A stretch of DNA of 64,000 nucleotides from Mesorhizobium sp. B2-8-5. Its GTDB lineage: Bacteria; Pseudomonadota; Alphaproteobacteria; Rhizobiales; Rhizobiaceae. The stretch covers positions 5,055,501 through 5,119,500 of the forward strand of contig NZ_CP083951.1 of the NCBI RefSeq assembly GCF_006440675.2, written 5' to 3'. Every line of letters begins with the position of its first letter. Positions within the stretch are counted from its first letter, which is position 1. The position numbers and the translations under genes were made by a program. Below are positions 1 to 8,188 of the stretch, one piece after another. The notes below the pieces were generated by a model. It had not been told where the DNA came from. It searched no databases and worked only from the letters and a program-made list of their open reading frames with translations.

Positions 1-147
1 TGCCCGCATCGCCAGCGAGCTGGTGACGTAGGACCAGCCGTCCAAGACGCCCAGAAGAGCGGCGCACAGCACCGGCATCACCAGCGCGAGCTCCACCGCG
101 GCGATGCCGGCGCGGTCCCTGCCGAAGCGGATTGCCCGTAGCCGCAT
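1..147 (-). CDS. TadE-like pilus assembly protein, 3' end outside window
   Basis: Only the first 49 codons are present; the gene runs off the left edge. The N-terminus is a short basic stretch (MRLRAIRFGRDRAG) followed by a hydrophobic helix beginning IAAVELALVMPVL, with the Glu a few residues into the helix that is typical of TadE-family pseudopilin-like proteins. Members of the family are inner-membrane anchored and work with the Tad/Flp pilus secretion machinery. It lies 5 bp downstream of the larger Tad-like gene on the same strand, so the two are probably one transcript. The start is the ATG at 147; no earlier start is possible without entering the upstream gene. Confidence 0.75.
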   Translation of the reverse strand, partial: MRLRAIRFGRDRAGIAAVELALVMPVLCAALLGVLDGWSYVTSSLAMRA

Positions 148-152
148 GGCCG

Positions 153-1415
153 CTACTCGACCACCGCAACCGACTGGGTGGCCGGGATGTCCTTCATCCC
201 GAGGCTCGAGCAGTCCTGGTTGATGGTCGAGTTGCCCGACCACTGAATGGTGTCGGCAACAACCTGGGTGCAGCCGTTCTTACCCGAGAAATTGCCAAGG
301 TAATTGACCTGCTGCCTGGGAAAATAGATTGCGCCGGTCAAAAGCGAAGTCGCGTTGCCGTTGAAAGTGCTTTGCGCCGCCGTCCCTGTCCGGTCGCCGT
401 AGAACAGCACGCCGGAATAGGTGCCCGTGGTCGGGGCGGCCAGCGTCACGGTGGCGTTGCCGTTCATGCTGACGGTGTTGCTGCCGGCCATGAAGATCGT
501 GACGTCGCTGCCTTGGATGACGGCACCCGCATTGATCTTCAAGTCGCCCTGGACGACGTAGACACCGGGGGAAAGCGTGATATTGCCGTTGAGGTTCATG
601 CCGCTGCAGTAGGTCCCGGGCTGGATCGTTTGCGTCGTCTTGTTGCCGTTGATCTTCTGGCATGGGTTTGAGGTCGCGGGAGCCGGCAAGCTGGCGAACG
701 GGTCGGCCGCTGGCAGGGCTTGGGTGATCGGAGACTTGCAAACCATCGTTGGCGGATTGTTCAGCACCATGCCGCCGACGGTGATCAGACAGTCGGTCTG
801 GACAGCCGCCGAGCCCTGGATCTTGATTGCGTCGGAGGCGTTCGAATTCGCCATGTCAACGCAGCCGATTTTCTTCGCGTTGGTGTTGCCGGAGAAGAGC
901 AACGCCTGCGAAGCCGTGAGACTGAGAGCTATGTCGCAAGCTTTGGAGGCATCGGTGATCAGTGCCACCGCCCTCGCCTGCTCCGGCACCTTGGTCTGCG
1001 TGAAGATGGAGGTGAACATGCGGTCGAGGTTCTGGTTGAGGATCACCTCGACCGCCTTCTTGGCCGTGTTCGGCCCGGACGCCGGCGGGGTGTTGACGAC
1101 GATGGTGCCGCCGCCCAGCCCGTTCGAGGCGGCCGATGTCGTGGCGGCGGCGGTGATGGTGGCGGTGTCGGACCCCGCGATCTTTTCCAACGCGCCGGCA
1201 TAGGCGGCCGCGTCGGCGATCGCCTGCAGCTTCAGGCTCGAATAGTACCAATAGGAGGTCTCGACGCCGAGCCCGGCGCCGCCGATGACGACCGGCAGGG
1301 TCAGCGCGAAGATGGTCGCGACATTGCCGCCCTTGCCTTCGCAAAAGCGTCGAGAGACCAGTCCAGAAAAAAGATTTCTGATGAACCGACCTGAAAAGGC
1401 CATGGCCGAGCGCAC
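153..1415 (-). CDS. TadG/TadE-like pilus assembly protein
   Basis: A 420-residue protein. After a basic leader (about residues 1-28) comes the classic Tad motif GNVATIFALTLPVV and a membrane helix, then an aromatic stretch (SYWYYSSLKLQAIADAAA) usual in TadG-like proteins. The remainder is predicted extracytoplasmic and rich in Asn, Thr and Gly, with scattered Cys that could form disulfides. No von Willebrand A domain with a clear MIDAS is visible, although many TadG proteins have one. The C-terminal half (about 270-400) resembles the divergent neighbour at 1684-2901, including GTYC, GNITL.PG.Y and VTIF motifs. Role inferred: surface or pilus-associated protein handled by the Tad apparatus. 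Confidence 0.8.
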   Translation of the reverse strand: MRSAMAFSGRFIRNLFSGLVSRRFCEGKGGNVATIFALTLPVVIGGAGLGVETSYWYYSSLKLQAIADAAAYAGALEKIAGSDTATITAAATTSAASNGLGGGTIVVNTPPASGPNTAKKAVEVILNQNLDRMFTSIFTQTKVPEQARAVALITDASKACDIALSLTASQALLFSGNTNAKKIGCVDMANSNASDAIKIQGSAAVQTDCLITVGGMVLNNPPTMVCKSPITQALPAADPFASLPAPATSNPCQKINGNKTTQTIQPGTYCSGMNLNGNITLSPGVYVVQGDLKINAGAVIQGSDVTIFMAGSNTVSMNGNATVTLAAPTTGTYSGVLFYGDRTGTAAQSTFNGNATSLLTGAIYFPRQQVNYLGNFSGKNGCTQVVADTIQWSGNSTINQDCSSLGMKDIPATQSVAVVE

Positions 1416-1683
1416 CCAAGCTATCCCAGCCGTTACGTCATCATTATCATATGAACGAATGCCTAATTATTTCGCTCGACTTGCGCTGTTAGGACTGCAT
1501 CCGGCTGCCACCCCGCCTTGCGCCGCGCACACTAAGACTTAAGGCCCAGAAACGCTCAGACTTAAGATGTAACCATTAGTAAAACCATATATTTTAGCAC
1601 TTTCTGCATTTTATCTTTTTTGGAAATCGCCCGTAGAGACAGCGTGCCTATCACTTTCGCATATACGACGAGGGCGGACTTCC

Positions 1684-2901
1684 ATGTTTGCACGTTTCTG
1701 GGCTTCGAGGCGCGGCAACTTCGCGGTCGCGACCGCGGTGGCCATGGTGCCGCTGATGCTTGCCCTGGCAGGGTCCATCAACCTGATCGGCACCAGCGAC
1801 GACGCCGCGCAGTTGCAGAATTCGCTTGACGCGGCCGACCTTGCAATCGGTACGAAATACCAGGCGCGCATGTCGGCGAGCGACGTGCAGCAACTCGGCC
1901 AGACCTTCTTCGCGGCCAATATGAGCACCGCCGACGCGCAGGAATATACGGGCAGCGTCGCCGCCTTCCAGGCCGGGGCCAGCGGCGATCCGAGCGCCTA
2001 CTTCATTTCGGTTTCGTCGAGCATCAGCCGACCGGCCTTCGTCCCCGGCATGCCGGCCTGGCCGGCGACGCGCTCCGCCTCGGTCAAGATCAAGCCCGGC
2101 GCGCAGGCCTGCGTGCTCGCGCTCGATCAGAATGCCGACGGTGCGGTCAGCCTGCAGGGCTCCACCAATGTGGCGATGAGCGGTTGCGTGATCGCGGCCA
2201 ATTCGGACGCCGCCGACGCCGTCAGCCGGGGTGGCTCGGCGATCGTCAGCGCTGGCTGCGTCTCGACAGTCGGCGGCACGCAAGGGTTGACGCCGCCCAG
2301 CGCCACCCTTTCCTGCGGCGCGCCGCAGGAAAACCAGTATGCCTCGTTCGATCCGCTGGCCGACGTCGTTCCGCCTCCCTACACGCTCTGCCTGCCCGTG
2401 CCGAACGGCAAGACAATAACGCTTTCGCCGGGTACCTACTGCGACAAGACGCTGTCGGGAAATATTACCCTCAATCCGGGCACCTACATCATGCGCAACG
2501 TCACCATAAAGCCAGGCGGCAACGGCAGCCTGAGCGGCCAGGGCGTGACGATCTTCCTGATGGAGAACTCGCAGTTCATCATCAACGCCAACGAGCAGGT
2601 GAACCTGTCGCCGCCGGCCAGCGGCCCCTACGCCGGCATCACAATCTACCAGGCGCGCGGCAACACCCAGGCGCTGACGCTGAACGGCGGATCCGGCTCG
2701 GTGGTGAGCGGTTTCATCTACGCCCCGGACGCTGCCATCACCTATGCCGGAAATTCGGACATGAACGCCGAGGGCAGTTGCCTGCGGCTGGTCGGCGACA
2801 CTGTCGCAATGACGGGGAGTTCCGCCGTTAAATCGGATTGCACGGCCGAGCTTGGGAACCGCGCTATGTATGCGGGACGGATGATCACCCTGGCGAAATG
2901 A
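1684..2901 (+). CDS. TadE/TadG-like surface protein, paralogue of divergent neighbour
   Basis: A 405-residue protein with the same design as the gene at 153-1415: short basic N-terminus, then RRGNFAVATAVAMVPLML (Tad motif plus membrane helix at about 9-33), the substrate-like sequence SLDAADLAIG, and a long extracytoplasmic region. The C-terminal part repeats the neighbour's motifs (GTYC, GNITLNPGTY, GVTIF, SGFIYAPDA), so the pair arose by duplication or both carry one passenger domain. The two genes are transcribed away from each other from a 268-bp A+T-rich spacer. The start is the ATG at 1684, just before the basic leader. Exact role unknown; probably Tad-dependent surface or pilus component. 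Confidence 0.8.
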   Translation: MFARFWASRRGNFAVATAVAMVPLMLALAGSINLIGTSDDAAQLQNSLDAADLAIGTKYQARMSASDVQQLGQTFFAANMSTADAQEYTGSVAAFQAGASGDPSAYFISVSSSISRPAFVPGMPAWPATRSASVKIKPGAQACVLALDQNADGAVSLQGSTNVAMSGCVIAANSDAADAVSRGGSAIVSAGCVSTVGGTQGLTPPSATLSCGAPQENQYASFDPLADVVPPPYTLCLPVPNGKTITLSPGTYCDKTLSGNITLNPGTYIMRNVTIKPGGNGSLSGQGVTIFLMENSQFIINANEQVNLSPPASGPYAGITIYQARGNTQALTLNGGSGSVVSGFIYAPDAAITYAGNSDMNAEGSCLRLVGDTVAMTGSSAVKSDCTAELGNRAMYAGRMITLAK

Positions 2902-2982
2902 ACGCCAATCTCGTCATCCCTTTGAACGCAATTCCGGACGGAAAACCGCTCGCGCCTTTCTTGGAATTGCTTCTAGGGAAGA

Positions 2983-3219
2983 TCACAACTCGCCTATGAT
3001 ATCCGCGCCCGCCTGCTCGTCGAAGAGCACCGCGCAGCCCCGCTCGAGCGCGACCTGCGTCAAGGCGTTGGCCGCATCCGCATCCGACGAGACGAAATCG
3101 CCGGTCAGGACGCGAAATTCCTCGACGGCCTTCGACATCGGCACCAGGCGCCCGGCAGACAGGTCGCTCGCACATGCGTCGATGACGCACAAAAGATCGA
3201 TGAGTTCGAAATTATGCAT
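2983..3219 (-). CDS. small acidic hypothetical protein
   Basis: I do not recognise a family. From the ATG at 3219 the product has 78 residues beginning MHNFELIDLLCVIDAC. It is acidic, mostly alpha-helical in character, and has no signal peptide or membrane segment. Codon third positions are GC-biased as in neighbouring genes, which supports it as real over the opposite-strand frame. An in-frame ATG at 3240 or a TTG at 3252 would add 7 to 11 residues. It converges on the Tad-like gene ending at 2901. Confidence 0.6.
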   Translation of the reverse strand: MHNFELIDLLCVIDACASDLSAGRLVPMSKAVEEFRVLTGDFVSSDADAANALTQVALERGCAVLFDEQAGADIIGEL

Positions 3220-3248
3220 GGCGGCCTCCGCCTGCGCCATCCCTTCGC

Positions 3249-3524
3249 TCAATCAACGGTACGAGGCGCGGACTGGTTCCCTCGCCTGCGTTCGGCGGAT
3301 GGCCTGACTGGCGCAAGCTTGAGATCGAAGCGAGCAGGCAGGCATGGCTCGGCACAGGCCTTGCGCACCGATCTGGTGGCCATCGTGTCGATCGGAAGAA
3401 GGACCACCATCTGGGCATGGCGTTGTGGCCAGAGCGGCCTGCCGAAGAGGAGGAAGACGCCGCCGATCAATCCCGCCAAAAGCAGCGCGGCAAACAGGTT
3501 CGCGATCACGTTGCCGGGTTGCAC
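3249..3524 (-). CDS. possible small membrane protein
   Basis: A tentative gene. Starting at the GTG at 3522-3524 the product has 91 residues. One strongly hydrophobic segment (about residues 9-28, ANLFAALLLAGLIGG...) would span the membrane, followed by a basic, Pro/Arg-rich tail. The frame stays open further upstream, but that part is low-quality coding sequence. Its stop lies near the start region of the small acidic gene on the same strand, so the two could be co-transcribed. No family recognised; it could be a chance open frame. Confidence 0.35.
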   Translation of the reverse strand: MQPGNVIANLFAALLLAGLIGGVFLLFGRPLWPQRHAQMVVLLPIDTMATRSVRKACAEPCLPARFDLKLAPVRPSAERRRGNQSAPRTVD

Positions 3525-3902
3525 GGCCAGCACTCCAAGAGAGTTTCCAGGGCGAAAGGAATGCCCGCCATATCGCAGGAATGGCGGGCACCCATCGTCA
3601 ACCGCCGATGAAGGGACTTTGTCCGGCGGCTTGCTAGCCAATGAAATGGGGCCGTTGTTGTTTCCCGGAAATCGGCGCCTCGGGCCTCTGCGTTCGATGG
3701 ATGAGACTTCGGTCTGAGCATGGCCCCGGACCGTCGCCCGAGGGCTTGGCATATCCGTCTTCCACGACGACGCGCCAAGCGCCCGGCCGAGCTCGCGGTC
3801 GCTCCGATTACATTAGCAATAACTCATAGTAAGGCTTATAAATAACGTCGCGGTCGCCGACGATCGCAACGTCAGGCGCCGCTTCACGCATGGAGGGATA
3901 CC

Positions 3903-4283
3903 ATGGCCGAAGCTGCAATGCAGGTTACAAAACTCGAATCCAAATCGCACAACACTCCCGACGAGGTCCGCGCGCCCGCCAAGACGCGCGTCGAAATCGT
4001 CCGGCTGCCGGGTTATTCCCTGGCGCGAATGAACATGCAGCCGGGCTGGAAATGGTCCGAATGCGTGAAGCCGGTGGTCAAGACCGACAGCTGCCAGGTC
4101 TCGCATGTCGGCTACGTCGTGTCCGGATCGATCACCGTGCGCATGACCGACGGCACGCAAAAGACCTTCGAGGCCGGCACGTCCTATACCATCCCGCCGG
4201 GCCATGACGCCTGGGTGGAAGGCAATCAGCCCTTCCAGTGCATCGAGGTGCTGAGCGCCGAGCAATACGCCAAACCAGCATAG
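3903..4283 (+). CDS. cupin-domain protein
   Basis: A 126-residue single-domain cupin. The conserved barrel is visible from about residue 40: a Gly-rich first motif with SHVGYVVSGSITVRM, then a second motif around EAGTSYTIPPGHDAWVEG. The usual first-motif metal ligands are only partly present (one His before VGYVV), so metal binding and catalysis are uncertain. Such small cupins often act as sugar or metabolite binding or isomerase-like proteins. GGAGGG sits about 7 nt before the ATG at 3903. It appears monocistronic, followed by two strong inverted repeats. Confidence 0.75.
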   Translation: MAEAAMQVTKLESKSHNTPDEVRAPAKTRVEIVRLPGYSLARMNMQPGWKWSECVKPVVKTDSCQVSHVGYVVSGSITVRMTDGTQKTFEAGTSYTIPPGHDAWVEGNQPFQCIEVLSAEQYAKPA

Positions 4284-4331
4284 GCCGGATCCAGCCGATG
4301 GGCGGCTACGAAGCTGCACCAGCCAAGCTGC

Positions 4332-4359
4332 GGGATCAAGGCGACGTCACCTTGATCCC
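4332..4359. terminator. perfect 10-bp inverted repeat, possible terminator
   Basis: GGGATCAAGG at 4332-4341 and CCTTGATCCC at 4350-4359 are perfect reverse complements around an 8-nt loop. It lies 50 nt past the cupin stop codon. No U-run follows, so intrinsic termination is likely but not certain. Confidence 0.5.
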
Positions 4360-4387
4360 TTCGCAGGTGCGATCGCTGCCTCGTTCG

Positions 4388-4412
4388 AATGAATGAGGCA
4401 GGCTCATTCATT
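4388..4412. repeat. perfect 10-bp inverted repeat upstream of dinB
   Basis: AATGAATGAG at 4388-4397 and CTCATTCATT at 4403-4412 are perfect reverse complements with a 5-nt loop. It sits about 36 nt before the TTGACA element of the dinB promoter. It could be a second terminator hairpin for the cupin gene (TTTG follows) or a dimeric-regulator operator. Confidence 0.5.
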
Positions 4413-4447
4413 TGTATGAAGACACAGAAAGCAGGCTCATAGGGGCC

Positions 4448-4481
4448 TTGACACTAGACTGCTTTTGTTCTCTTTATGTTC
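4448..4481 (+). promoter_or_regulatory. SOS promoter with LexA box for dinB
   Basis: TTGACA at 4448-4453 resembles a -35 element, and CTTTAT at 4472-4477 falls 18 nt later as a -10. GTTC at 4467-4470 and GTTC at 4478-4481, separated by exactly 7 nt, match the alphaproteobacterial LexA operator (GTTC-N7-GTTC). The box overlaps the -10, the ideal place for repression. Confidence 0.8.
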
Positions 4482-4557
4482 CCTAAATCAGCCTTTTCCA
4501 ACAGAGAAATCTAATACTGCACCGCGGCAAAGCGGGCGCTGCAGACGGGAGCGCAGG

Positions 4558-5817
4558 ATGCTCGCTAAGGACGCCGCTGCCGCCACCATCCTGCATGCCG
4601 ATCTCGATGCCTTCTACGCCTCCGTCGAGCAGTTGCTCGATCCGTCATTGCGCGGCAAGCCGATCGCCGTCGGCGGCGGCGTGGTGCTGGCGGCTTCCTA
4701 TGAGGCCAAGGTCTTCGGCGTGCGCGGCGGCATGTCCGGCCGCAAGGCGCGCGAGCTCTGCCCGCGGCTCATTTTCGTCGGCGGCCATTTTTCCGAGTAC
4801 CAGCGTCTCGGCGATGCGGCGATCAAGGTGCTCGACGATTTCACGCCGGTGGTCGAACGCATCTCGATCGACGAGGCCTTTGCCGATGTCGCCGGCTGCA
4901 CGCATCTGTTTGGCCCTCCGCAAGAGATCGCGCGAAAAATCCGCGCGCGGGTGAAGACCGAGCTCGGCCTGCCGATCTCGATCGGCGTGGCGCGGACAAA
5001 ACATCTCGCCAAGATCGCCTCGCAGGTCGCCAAGCCAGACGGATTGGTGGTGGTCGAGCCCGGCACCGAGCTCGCCTTCCTGCACGATTTGCCCGTCACG
5101 CTGATGTGGGGCGTCGGCCCCGCGACCAAGGCCAGGCTCGCGGAAATCGGCGTCGAGACGATCGGGCAATTGGCGCGCACGCATAGCGGGGCGCTGGAGC
5201 GGCTGATCGGCCATGCCGCCGGCCAGAAGCTTGCCGCGCTTGCCTGGAACCGCGACCCGCGCAAGCTCGAGACGCATCGGCGCGCGCATTCGGCCGGCGC
5301 GCAATCGGCGCTGGGCAGGAAGCCGGCGCTGGCGCGCGCCTTCGTGCCGACGCTGCTGCATCTGGCCGACCGCGTAGCCAGCCGCTTGCGCGCCAAGGAC
5401 CGGCCGGGGCGCACGGTCACGGTGCGCGTGCGCTTCGCCGACATGCGCGCGGTGAGCCGCTCGATTACGCTCGAACAGCCGATCCAGGCGACCGCGATGC
5501 TGGCCGAGATCGCCGAGGAGCTGGTGCGCGGTGTGCTGGTCGCCCATCCGGGCGAGCGCGACATCTCGCTGCTCGCCATCTCGGTCTCGCATCTGGAGGA
5601 GCATGCCGAGCTGCAGCTCGAATTGCCGCTCGGCCTGGCGGACGAGAAGCTCAGGCCCGGCAGCCGAAAAGGTCTCGCGCGCTTCGGCGCAGACCGCGCC
5701 ATCGACAAGATCCGGCAGCGCTTCGGCAAGGAGGCCGTCGGCTACGGCACGGTGGCGCTGGAAGGCGCGCGCTCGGTGCCGGACGGGTTCAGGGAACTGG
5801 CGGAGAAGGAGTTGTAA
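4558..5817 (+). CDS. dinB: DNA polymerase IV
   Basis: A Y-family error-prone translesion polymerase of 419 residues, normal length for alphaproteobacterial DinB. Catalytic acidic residues are visible: Asp15 in HADLDAFYASVE and Asp105-Glu106 in SIDEAF. The palm motif SYEAKVFGVRGGM and the helix-hairpin-helix region (MWGVGPATKARLAEIG) are also present, followed by a little-finger domain. I chose the ATG at 4558 because it directly precedes the conserved N-terminus and because the upstream in-frame start at 4465 lies inside the LexA-controlled promoter. SOS induction follows from that box. The last 29 bp overlap the convergent aldose-epimerase-like gene. Confidence 0.93.
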   Translation: MLAKDAAAATILHADLDAFYASVEQLLDPSLRGKPIAVGGGVVLAASYEAKVFGVRGGMSGRKARELCPRLIFVGGHFSEYQRLGDAAIKVLDDFTPVVERISIDEAFADVAGCTHLFGPPQEIARKIRARVKTELGLPISIGVARTKHLAKIASQVAKPDGLVVVEPGTELAFLHDLPVTLMWGVGPATKARLAEIGVETIGQLARTHSGALERLIGHAAGQKLAALAWNRDPRKLETHRRAHSAGAQSALGRKPALARAFVPTLLHLADRVASRLRAKDRPGRTVTVRVRFADMRAVSRSITLEQPIQATAMLAEIAEELVRGVLVAHPGERDISLLAISVSHLEEHAELQLELPLGLADEKLRPGSRKGLARFGADRAIDKIRQRFGKEAVGYGTVALEGARSVPDGFRELAEKEL

Positions 5818-6679
5818 AGGGGCCTGCGCCCAGCTCCACCCAATCCAGCCGCATCGTCACACTCATCGTCGCCCCATCATCGAGCACCGTCAGCCCCTGG
5901 CCATGATGCGCATCGACCGGGTGCGACACCGGCTCGAAGCAGAAGAAGCCGGCATCATGCGACGGGGAATAGAGGATGAACACGTCCAGCTCCGGCGAGG
6001 CTGCCAGCTCAAGCACAATCCCCTGCGCCGGCTGGACGATGGTAGCGCGACGATCCCAGCCGACAAAGGCGTTGTTTACCCAACCCGCCGGCAAAAGCGA
6101 GAGCCGCGAGAAATCCCACCACGGATGCTCAGCAAGCGGCGCGACGCCTGTTGGCAAATGGCGCTCATCCTCCAGCCAAACCCGCCCTGCCTTCGCCTTC
6201 AGCGTGGTCCTGGCGCCGCGCGGAAACCAGGGATGGAAACCGAGGCCATAGGGCAAGCGCATGCCGGCACTGTTCTCCACCGTAAGGTGGGCCTCGAGAG
6301 CGCCGTCGTGTAGCGAGTACACAACGGAGGCCGCGTAGCGGTAAGGACCGATCGCGCCGTCATCGAGCATCAGCTCGGCCTCGGTGTCGGTATGGCGGGC
6401 AAGCCGCCAGGACTTCTGGAAACCGTCGCCGTGGATCGGCAAGGCTTCACCGGGCACATTCGGCCCGATGGCATGGAAGCGGCCGTCGAAGGTGAAGCCG
6501 CCGCCGGAGATGCGGTTCGACCACGGCACGAGGAGTTGGCAACCGGACGTGCCGGTGTCGTCCCCTGCCCGCAAAAGCGGAACCCGCGCACTGCCGACAA
6601 GCGCATCATAACGGGCGATCGCGCCACCCTTGTCGGGCGCGAGCACGAGCCGCGCGCGGCCATCGCGAAGCTCAACCAT
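5789..6679 (-). CDS. aldose 1-epimerase family protein (mutarotase)
   Basis: A 296-residue GalM-superfamily protein. Supporting motifs are PWSNRISGGGFTFDGR near residues 50-65, the catalytic-type His in LPIHGDGF (about 82-89), and LGFHPWFPRG (about 145-155). The family interconverts anomers of sugars in the cytoplasm. It ends the 6.7-12.2 kb sugar locus on the same strand, next to the SDR, so it may supply the anomer used by the dehydrogenase. I prefer the ATG at 6679, preceded by GAGGG, over the GTG at 6691. Its 3' end overlaps convergent dinB by 29 bp. Confidence 0.85.
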   Translation of the reverse strand: MVELRDGRARLVLAPDKGGAIARYDALVGSARVPLLRAGDDTGTSGCQLLVPWSNRISGGGFTFDGRFHAIGPNVPGEALPIHGDGFQKSWRLARHTDTEAELMLDDGAIGPYRYAASVVYSLHDGALEAHLTVENSAGMRLPYGLGFHPWFPRGARTTLKAKAGRVWLEDERHLPTGVAPLAEHPWWDFSRLSLLPAGWVNNAFVGWDRRATIVQPAQGIVLELAASPELDVFILYSPSHDAGFFCFEPVSHPVDAHHGQGLTVLDDGATMSVTMRLDWVELGAGPFTTPSPPVP

Positions 6680-6687
6680 GCCAGCCC

Positions 6688-7443
6688 TCACCAGCCGCCG
6701 TCGACGGCGATGTTCTGGCCGCTGATCATGTCGGAGGCAGGCGAGACGAGGAACAGCACGAGATCGGCGACGTTGCCCGGCTCGATGCGCTTCTTCAGGC
6801 TCTGGTTCGCGAGAATCCAGTCATTGTATTCCTTCAGCCGATCGCCGAAGACGCGCTCTTCCGCCTCCGAGACCACCGCGCCCGGCGATACGGCGTTCAC
6901 CCTGATGCCATGCGGCCCAAGCTCGCGCGCCAGCGATTTGGTGAGGCCGAGCATGGCGCCTTTCGACGCGACATAGGGGACGTAGCCGTCCCAGCGGCCG
7001 TTGAGCGTGATCGAGCAGAAGTTGACGATCTTGCCGTGGCCCTTGGCCTTCATGCCTGGAGCGCAGGCCCGCGCCAGCGCGAAGGCGGCCGAAGAGTTGA
7101 CGCGGATCTGGTCCTCATACTCGGCGAGCGAGAATTCCTCGAACGGCCGGTTGATGATCAGCGCCGCGTTGTTGATCAGGATGTCGATGCCGCCTTCCTT
7201 CGCCGCAAGCGCGGCAACCGCCGCTTCCGCCTCGGCCAGCCGGTTGAGATCGCAGCCTATGAAGGCAATGTCGCCTGCGGCCTCGCCGGCCAACCCAGCG
7301 GCTATCTCCGCCGCGCCCGTGGCATCAGGGCGGTCGAGCAACAGCACGCGCGCGCCGGCTCGCGCCAGTGCCACCGCCTGGGCCCGGCCGAGCGAGCCCA
7401 GCCCGCCCGTCAGAAGCACCTTACGACCAACGAGCGCCTTCAT
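6688..7443 (-). CDS. SDR-family NAD(P)-dependent dehydrogenase
   Basis: A 251-residue classical short-chain dehydrogenase. The cofactor motif reads TGGLGSLG (residues 12-19), a variant of TGxxxGIG. NNAA, the catalytic Ser in NFCSITLNG and YVASK (catalytic Tyr and Lys) are present, as is the C-terminal SGQNIAVDGGW. Encoded with a sugar ABC importer, a sugar-acid dehydratase and a mutarotase, it most likely oxidises the imported sugar to a lactone or a later keto-sugar acid; the exact substrate cannot be read from sequence. It starts 10 bp after the ABC ATPase stop codon. Confidence 0.87.
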   Translation of the reverse strand: MKALVGRKVLLTGGLGSLGRAQAVALARAGARVLLLDRPDATGAAEIAAGLAGEAAGDIAFIGCDLNRLAEAEAAVAALAAKEGGIDILINNAALIINRPFEEFSLAEYEDQIRVNSSAAFALARACAPGMKAKGHGKIVNFCSITLNGRWDGYVPYVASKGAMLGLTKSLARELGPHGIRVNAVSPGAVVSEAEERVFGDRLKEYNDWILANQSLKKRIEPGNVADLVLFLVSPASDMISGQNIAVDGGW

Positions 7444-7453
7444 CGCCTATTCC

Positions 7454-8185
7454 TCACAGCACGGAATGGACTTCGTCGATCGAGGTATCCTCGATACGCT
7501 TGTCCAGCACCACCTCGCCGCGCGCCATAGCCACGATGCGGTCGCAGCAGTCGAAGACGTGATGCATGTTGTGGCTGATGAAGACGCCTGTCACCCCCTG
7601 CTCCTTCAGGCCGCGCACGAAGCCGATCACCTTGTTTGTCTCCTTGACCGAGAGATGGTTGGTCGGCTCGTCGAGGATCATCACCTTCGACTTGAAATGC
7701 ATGGCGCGCGCGATGGCGACGCCCTGGCGCTGGCCGCCGGAGAGCTCGCCAACCAGGGCCTCCGGCGAGCGCAAATGCAGGTCGACATTGGCGATGGCGC
7801 AGATGCTTTCCTCTGCCATCTTCTTCTGGTCGAGGATGCCGACGCCGAGGATCGAGAAGCGGGTCGGCTCGCGGCCGATGAACAGGTTCCTGGCGATCGA
7901 CATGGTGGGGACCATGGAGTTGTACTGGTAGATGGTCTCGATGCCGAGATCCATGGCGTCGCGCGGCGTGGCGATGCTGACCGCCCTACCCTCGACCTGG
8001 ATTTCGCCCTGGTCGGCGCGGTGGACGCCGGACAGGATGTTGATCAGCGTGGACTTGCCGGCGCCGTTGTCGCCGACAAGGCCGAGCGCCTCGCCGCGCT
8101 TGAAGTCGAGCGAGACGCCCTTCAGCGCATGCACGCCGGAATACCATTTGTGCAGGTCGCGCACCGAGATGATCGCGTCGCCCAC
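7454..8185 (-). CDS. sugar ABC transporter ATP-binding protein
   Basis: A 243-residue single-domain ABC ATPase of the ribose/fructose (FrcA-like) type; RbsA-like proteins have two such domains. Walker A is GDNGAGKST (about 36-44), the signature is LSGGQRQGV, and Walker B is KVMILDEPT followed by a switch His (FISHN). The start is the GTG at 8185 with GGAGGG seven nt upstream. It lies 3 bp after the permease gene and forms an importer with the permease (8189-9199) and binding protein (9245-10222). Confidence 0.92.
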   Translation of the reverse strand: MGDAIISVRDLHKWYSGVHALKGVSLDFKRGEALGLVGDNGAGKSTLINILSGVHRADQGEIQVEGRAVSIATPRDAMDLGIETIYQYNSMVPTMSIARNLFIGREPTRFSILGVGILDQKKMAEESICAIANVDLHLRSPEALVGELSGGQRQGVAIARAMHFKSKVMILDEPTNHLSVKETNKVIGFVRGLKEQGVTGVFISHNMHHVFDCCDRIVAMARGEVVLDKRIEDTSIDEVHSVL

Positions 8186-8188
8186 GGC

